From positions 1,217,198-1,281,197 of the forward strand of contig NZ_FODC01000001.1 in assembly GCF_900110275.1 (NCBI RefSeq): a DNA stretch of 64,000 nucleotides. The letters are read 5' to 3'. Below the pieces are notes generated by a model. That model was not told where the DNA came from. It was given only the letters and a program-made list of their open reading frames with translations, and searched no databases. This DNA comes from Duganella sp. CF517. Lineage in GTDB: Bacteria > Pseudomonadota > Gammaproteobacteria > Burkholderiales > Burkholderiaceae_D. Position 1 is the first letter of the stretch. The number at the start of each line of letters is the position of its first letter. Made by a program: the position numbers and the translations under genes. Positions 57,144 through 64,000 of the stretch are shown here, piece by piece.

Positions 57144-58133
57144 ATGGCTAAAACCCCAATGCGTGTTGCTGTCACCGGCGCCGCCGGTCAAATCGGTTAC
57201 GCTCTGCTGTTCCGCATCGCCAACGGCGACATGCTGGGCAAAGACCAGCCGGTCATCCTGCAACTGCTGGAAATCGCCGACGAAAAGGCACAGAAAGCCC
57301 TCAAGGGCGTCATGATGGAAATCGACGACTGCGCGTTCCCGCTGCTGACCGAAATGACCGCCCACTCCGACCCGATGACCGCCTTCAAGGATGTCGACGT
57401 CGCCGTGCTGGTCGGCGCCCGTCCGCGCGGCCCTGGCATGGAACGCAAGGACCTGCTGGAAGCGAACGCCCAGATCTTCACCGTGCAGGGCAAGGCGCTC
57501 GACGCCGTCGCGTCGCGCAACGTTAAAGTGCTGGTGGTCGGCAACCCTGCCAACACCAACGCCTACATCGCCATGAAATCGGCGCCGTCGCTGCCGGCCA
57601 AGAACTTCACCGCCATGCTGCGCCTGGACCACAACCGCGCGCTGTCGCAAGTGGCCGCCAAGACCGGCACCGCCGTGAAAGACATCGAGAAGCTGACCGT
57701 GTGGGGCAACCACTCGCCGACGATGTACGCCGACTACCGTTTCGCCACCGTCGGCGGCAAGGCCGTCAAGGACCTGATCAACGACCAGGAATGGAACGCC
57801 AACGTGTTCCTGCCGACCGTCGGCAAGCGCGGCGCCGCCATCATCGAAGCGCGCGGCCTGTCGTCGGCCGCGTCGGCCGCCAACGCCGCCATCGACCACG
57901 TGCACGACTGGATGCTGGGCACCAACGGCAAGTGGACCACGATGGGCGTTCCGTCGGATGGTTCGTACGGCATCCCGGAAGGCACCATGTTCGGCTTCCC
58001 TGTCACCACCGAAAACGGCGAATACAAAATCGTCCAGGGCCTGGAAATCGACGCCTTCTCGCAAGAGCGCATCAACCTGACCCTGAAGGAACTGACCGAA
58101 GAGCGCGAAGGCGTCAAGCACCTGCTGCCGTAA
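57144..58133 (+). CDS. mdh: Malate dehydrogenase
   Basis: A 329-residue NAD-dependent enzyme of the lactate/malate family. Rossmann motif [20 protein letters not shown], substrate-loop [29 protein letters not shown], the catalytic His in [14 protein letters not shown], and [13 protein letters not shown]. Length matches the betaproteobacterial enzyme. RBS GGAG is present. Divergent from the GntR gene with a palindrome between. Confidence 0.97.
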   Translation: MAKTPMRVAVTGAAGQIGYALLFRIANGDMLGKDQPVILQLLEIADEKAQKALKGVMMEIDDCAFPLLTEMTAHSDPMTAFKDVDVAVLVGARPRGPGMERKDLLEANAQIFTVQGKALDAVASRNVKVLVVGNPANTNAYIAMKSAPSLPAKNFTAMLRLDHNRALSQVAAKTGTAVKDIEKLTVWGNHSPTMYADYRFATVGGKAVKDLINDQEWNANVFLPTVGKRGAAIIEARGLSSAASAANAAIDHVHDWMLGTNGKWTTMGVPSDGSYGIPEGTMFGFPVTTENGEYKIVQGLEIDAFSQERINLTLKELTEEREGVKHLLP

Positions 58134-58185
58134 TCTTCCCTCGTGCATTAAGTGGAACCGGTTAAACCACCGATCCGCCGCACCC

Positions 58186-58210
58186 GCCGCGCTGCCGAGA
58201 GCAGCGCGGC
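58186..58210 (+). other. Perfect 10-bp stem-loop between mdh and the CitE-like gene
   Basis: GCCGCGCTGC (58186-58195) pairs with GCAGCGCGGC (58201-58210) around CGAGA. No T-run follows, so it is more likely an mRNA-stabilising or attenuating hairpin. It favours a downstream start for the next gene. Confidence 0.6.
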
Positions 58211-58283
58211 TGTTGTTCAGCCCGTATCAGACCTATCCGCCACACCAGCCATTCAGCCAACCGCCATTCCAGACCACACCCGC

Positions 58284-59282
58284 ATGCACCCATCCGAGGT
58301 TTTATTCCAGGGCAATCGCCAGCCGCTGCTGCTGCCGGCCTGCGACCACTACGCCGGCTCCGAAAAGCTGATGCGTAAATCGATCGCTCTGCAACAAGAA
58401 CTTGGCCCGCTGTTCGACATCACGCTCGACTGCGAGGACGGCGCCAGCGCCGGCAACGAGGCCGCCCACGCGCGCCTGGTGGCCGAGCTGCTGGCCTCCG
58501 ACGACAACAAATTCAACCGCATCGGCGCCCGCGTGCACGACGTCGGCAGCCCGTTCTTCGCCCAGGACGTCGAGATCATCTGCGCCGCCGCCCAGCGCCT
58601 GGCCTACCTGGTGCTGCCGAAGGTCCACGGCGCGCAGGAAGTGCTCGACGCCATCGTCCTGATCAACCGGCACGCCGAACAAGCCGGCCGCAAAGACCTG
58701 CCGATCCACGTGCTGATCGAAACCCACGGCGCGCTGCGCCAGGCCTACGACATCGCCGCCATTCCGCAAGTGCAGTGCCTGTCGTTCGGCATCATGGACT
58801 TCATCTCGTCGCACTACGGCGCCATTCCCGGCGCGGCCATGCGCACGCCAGGCCAGTTCACGCATCCGCTGGTGGTGCGCGCCAAGCTGGAAATCTCGGC
58901 CGCCTGCCACGCGCACGGCAAGGTGCCGTCGCATAACGTCACCACCGAGATCAAGGACACCGCCGTCGCCGCCAACGACGCCCAGCGCGCCGCCGCCGAA
59001 TTCGGCTACACGCGCATGTGGAGCATCCACCCGAACCAGATCAAGCCGATCATCAAGACCTTCACGCCGCGCCTCTCCGAAGTCAACGAGGCGGCCGCCA
59101 TCCTGCTGGAGGCGGCGGCCGGGCAATGGGGGCCGATCGCGCAAAACGGGCGCTTGCACGACCGCGCCAGCTACCGATATTATTGGACCGTTTTACAGCG
59201 CGCCAAACTGGCCGGGCTGAGCTTGCCCGAGTCGGTGGCCGCGCTGATGAACCCCGCCGACCACCCACTGGAAACAAACTGA
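58284..59282 (+). CDS. HpcH/HpaI aldolase / CitE-like CoA-ester lyase
   Basis: A 332-residue TIM-barrel protein related to citrate lyase beta and malyl-CoA lyases. Features: LLLPACDHYAGSEKLMRKSI, FDITLDCEDGASAGNEAAHA (Asp/Glu metal and CoA site), VLPKVHGAQEVLDAIVLI, HVLIETHGALRQAYDIA, and MWSIHPNQIKPIIKTFTP. Start at 58284 (MHPSEVLFQGNRQ) is preferred; a GTG at 58152 in frame would add a Pro/Ala-rich 44-residue extension. Located after mdh and before acnA. Confidence 0.85.
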   Translation: MHPSEVLFQGNRQPLLLPACDHYAGSEKLMRKSIALQQELGPLFDITLDCEDGASAGNEAAHARLVAELLASDDNKFNRIGARVHDVGSPFFAQDVEIICAAAQRLAYLVLPKVHGAQEVLDAIVLINRHAEQAGRKDLPIHVLIETHGALRQAYDIAAIPQVQCLSFGIMDFISSHYGAIPGAAMRTPGQFTHPLVVRAKLEISAACHAHGKVPSHNVTTEIKDTAVAANDAQRAAAEFGYTRMWSIHPNQIKPIIKTFTPRLSEVNEAAAILLEAAAGQWGPIAQNGRLHDRASYRYYWTVLQRAKLAGLSLPESVAALMNPADHPLETN

Positions 59283-59800
59283 TGTCGATCTCCAAACTAT
59301 TCCTGGCCTGCAGCCTCGCGCTGGCCTCGCTGTCGCTCGCCGCCGGCGCCCACGCCGCCGCGGAAACCACCAAAACCCCGGTCAAGAAGGCCGTGAAAAA
59401 ATCCGCCAAGAAGGCCGCCAAGCCGGTGGAGGAAGCCGTGCCGAAGACCCCGGACGAGGAAGCCGACGAACCGGCCGTCACCGATTCGGCCGTCACCGAG
59501 TTCGACTGCGAACTGGGCAACAAGATCACGATCTACGCCAACACCACCGACGAGTCGCACATCGCGCTGCGCTGGAAGAAGCGGCTGCACCGCCTGACGC
59601 GCGTGGGCACGACCACCGGCGCCCAGCGCTTCGAGAACAAATTGTACGGTTTGATCTGGATCGGCATTCCGGCCAAGGGCATGCTGCTCGATTCCAAACT
59701 GAACCGCCAGCTGGCCAACGAATGCCGCAACGCCGAACAATTGAAGCCGGTCGTCACCTCCGACGCGGAGCCGACCAGCGTCAAGACCACGGTCCAGTAA
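59282..59800 (+). CDS. Exported protein with MliC-like C-terminal domain
   Basis: A 172-residue secreted protein whose ATG overlaps the CitE-like stop (TGATG). Signal peptide about residues 1-24 (LASLSLAAGAHA). A Lys/Ala-rich stretch (KKAVKKSAKKAAKPVEEA) follows. The C-terminal part (about 70-155) has two cysteines (FDCELGNKITIYANTTDES and ANECRNAEQ) and the pattern KRLHRLTRVGTTTGAQRFEN, reminiscent of the lysozyme-inhibitor MliC fold. That relationship is tentative. Confidence 0.6.
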   Translation: MSISKLFLACSLALASLSLAAGAHAAAETTKTPVKKAVKKSAKKAAKPVEEAVPKTPDEEADEPAVTDSAVTEFDCELGNKITIYANTTDESHIALRWKKRLHRLTRVGTTTGAQRFENKLYGLIWIGIPAKGMLLDSKLNRQLANECRNAEQLKPVVTSDAEPTSVKTTVQ

Positions 59801-59912
59801 CACGCAGTCAGTAAAACTTAATACAGCACGGTTCCAAAACGGGCGCGCCGCCACGGGCGCTTGCACAACGTAGTACTTCAACAAATAGACGATACCCACT
59901 GAAGGAGAGGTC

Positions 59913-62621
<2,709 letters not shown>

Positions 62622-62643
62622 TCCGCCGGTCTCACGCTAAAGG

Positions 62644-62678
62644 CACCCTGCCCGCTTCGGCGGCAGGGTGTTTTTTTT
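62644..62678 (+). terminator. Rho-independent terminator of acnA
   Basis: CACCCTGCC (62644-62652) pairs with GGCAGGGTG (62662-62670), with further pairing near a TTCG loop, followed by eight T residues, 23 bp after the acnA stop. Confidence 0.92.
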
Positions 62679-62809
62679 CGTCCCGCATACCCTGTCGGGA
62701 AGAACGTGAAAGGTGTTGGGAGAAAAGCAATCGCCGTCGTACACTGGTCGAACTTTCCTGGCGGCCACCGTTTCAGCGCCCCACCGTAATCCACCATTGG
62801 AAACAGACT

Positions 62810-63172
62810 ATGTCGAGAAAGAGGCACCGAAATCACGTGTCCGCGCCCAAGCCAGCCAATCCGGGCGCTGACACTCCGTCGCAATCCACGCCGAACGGTC
62901 AGCCGGTGCCAACCAGCATGCCTGCGCTGGTGTCGCTTGTCGTGTTGCTGGCGGCTATCGCGCTTACGGTGTGGGTTGGAAAAGACCTGTACGCGATTGT
63001 TGTCGAAGGCGAGATATGCAGACCTCGGTACCGCTGTCAAACATGGTCATCCAACCCGGTGTCGCTTGGCGTTCAGTGCCTGGGTTTTACTCTGCTCATG
63101 ACGATTTTCGTGGGTTTGGCGTATGGCGCGCTGAAATTGCTGATGGGATCGGCGAACGACGATCCCGCATGA
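62810..63172 (+). CDS. Small membrane protein, unknown function
   Basis: A 120-residue protein. The first 36 residues are hydrophilic and Pro/Ser/Asn-rich. Two membrane helices follow: LVSLVVLLAAIALTVWVGKD and LGFTLLMTIFVGLAYGALKL. A loop holds two cysteines (ICRPRYRCQTW). No family recognised. It stands alone between acnA and the DUF2863 gene, with modest coding character, so it may be lineage-specific. Confidence 0.55.
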   Translation: MSRKRHRNHVSAPKPANPGADTPSQSTPNGQPVPTSMPALVSLVVLLAAIALTVWVGKDLYAIVVEGEICRPRYRCQTWSSNPVSLGVQCLGFTLLMTIFVGLAYGALKLLMGSANDDPA

Positions 63173-63426
63173 CGAGCTTGCTCTCGAACCTCCTGGCCGG
63201 CGATGACGGCGGCGCGGGCGGACGCGTTGGCGTCCGCGTAAAGGCAACGGCCCTGTCCATGCGCCGGCAGCAAGGCCGGCGGTGGCGCGCGGACTTGTTT
63301 TCCGCCCCGCTGTCCCGAACTAATACGGGTTAGCCGGGCGAATCAACTACAATACGTGTCATAAGGGTTATCATCTGCATGACTGATCCGCTTTTTTCAC
63401 TAATTTTATAAGACTCTTATTGCGCT

Positions 63427-64000
63427 ATGCGTCGTCCATCTAAAGATTCATCCCATAAATTGTCTGTCGAAAGCCAGCGTCTCGTCACCTACGCCCAGGC
63501 GGTCGGTCAGGCGGCCAGCCGGCTCGAAGAGCGGTCGTGGGAACACAACCTCGATGCACAGCTCCAGAAACTTCTCAAAACCGGCCATCAGGACACCATC
63601 GACGCCACGCTCAACGCGCTGTTCAAGGAAGACTTGAACGCCTACGACGTGCTGATGGATGGCGTCGAAGCGGTCAGCGAATCGAGCAGCATCACCATCG
63701 ACACCGCCGACGGCGTGGCCAAGCAATACGACGTGCTACTGGTGGCCGCGCCGATCCTGGCGTGGACCCGCTTCTCGATCGCCTCGGGCGCGATCCCGGC
63801 CGACATCCTGCAAACCTTGTCGGCGCATTTCAGCGCCCACCTGCTGGCCGACGGCACGCGCATGGCGATGTCGCCGACCTTGTTCTCGATCGACCAGCTG
63901 CCGCGCAGCCACGTCGAGACCTACGGCAAGGTGCACAAGCTGGCGCAAGCCGCGATCAAGGGTACCGTGCTCAAGGCCGACACCAAGGTGCCGGAGACGG
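63427..64000 (+). CDS. DUF2863 family protein, N-terminal part (cut by window edge)
   Basis: An open frame of 191 codons that runs off the right end. The sequence (HKLSVESQRLVTYAQAVGQA, LNALFKEDLNAYDVLMDGVE, DVLLVAAPILAWTRFSIASG) resembles the DUF2863 proteins of Burkholderiales, cytosolic proteins of unknown function. No signal peptide or membrane helix in the visible part. Start at 63427 (MRRPSKDSSH). The 254-bp upstream gap holds a CGGACGC/GCGTCCG hairpin and an AT-rich promoter-like area. Confidence 0.8.
   Translation, partial: MRRPSKDSSHKLSVESQRLVTYAQAVGQAASRLEERSWEHNLDAQLQKLLKTGHQDTIDATLNALFKEDLNAYDVLMDGVEAVSESSSITIDTADGVAKQYDVLLVAAPILAWTRFSIASGAIPADILQTLSAHFSAHLLADGTRMAMSPTLFSIDQLPRSHVETYGKVHKLAQAAIKGTVLKADTKVPET

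Noticed and set aside
63169-63333. 54-codon frame after the small membrane protein
   Set aside because: No ribosome-binding site, Arg/Gly-rich composition and a hairpin inside; no support as a gene.

Overview
The window is GC-rich chromosomal DNA of a betaproteobacterium. Gene order and protein sequences point to the Burkholderiales, most likely Oxalobacteraceae (Massilia/Duganella/Janthinobacterium type). The diagnostic blocks are hflC-hflK-hflX-hfq-der-bamB-yfgM-hisS-ispG-rodZ-pilF-rlmN-ndk, surE-pcm-nlpD-rpoS, and a tricarboxylic-acid-cycle block mdh / gntR-sdhCDAB-sdhE-gltA / odhA-odhB-lpdA. This placement is inferred from gene order and family recognition, not from a database search. Most genes lie on the minus strand.

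Layout. 0-6 kb: a truncated TonB-dependent receptor behind a LacI-type regulator with a palindromic operator array, a DUF2306 membrane protein divergent from a LytS/LytTR-type two-component pair, and a MarC protein. 6-24 kb: purine and histidine accessory genes (phosphoribosyltransferase, purA, hisZ), one plus-strand siderophore-interacting flavoprotein gene between hisZ and hflC, then the long ndk-to-hflC housekeeping run, which covers RNA modification, type IV pilus assembly, cell shape, isoprenoid synthesis, outer-membrane assembly, ribosome assembly and FtsH control. 24-30 kb: a Bax1-I family membrane protein, rlmD, rpoS, nlpD, pcm and surE. 29.7-32.7 kb: a two-gene accessory cassette encoding a TIR-domain protein and a KGGTGR-motif ATPase with a tetratricopeptide C-terminus. 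It is followed by a structured noncoding gap and a DinG/YoaA-type helicase. 35-38 kb: a PP2C-like phosphatase with an altered metal motif, a secreted Lys/Ala/Glu-rich protein, and zapE.

38-44 kb and 50.7-62.6 kb together encode most of the TCA cycle: odhA, odhB, lpdA, gltA, sdhCDAB, sdhE, mdh, a CitE-like lyase and acnA. A roughly 6.6 kb accessory stretch separates the two halves (44.2-50.6 kb). It carries a LysR/metallo-beta-lactamase-fold pair, a leucine-rich-repeat protein kinase, an orphan BlaI-type repressor, two unrecognised overlapping genes, a small membrane protein, a PilZ protein, and a self-contained membrane protein/HTH-repressor module with a consensus promoter and an operator. 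The window ends in a DUF2863 gene cut by the edge.

The best candidate for an undescribed system is the TIR + ATPase-TPR cassette at 29.75-32.34 kb. Its architecture recalls the FxsC/FxsT proteins of actinobacterial FxSxx-COOH loci and, more loosely, sensor/effector immune modules, but no radical SAM enzyme or FxSxx peptide is present here. No tRNA, rRNA, CRISPR array or insertion sequence was recognised.
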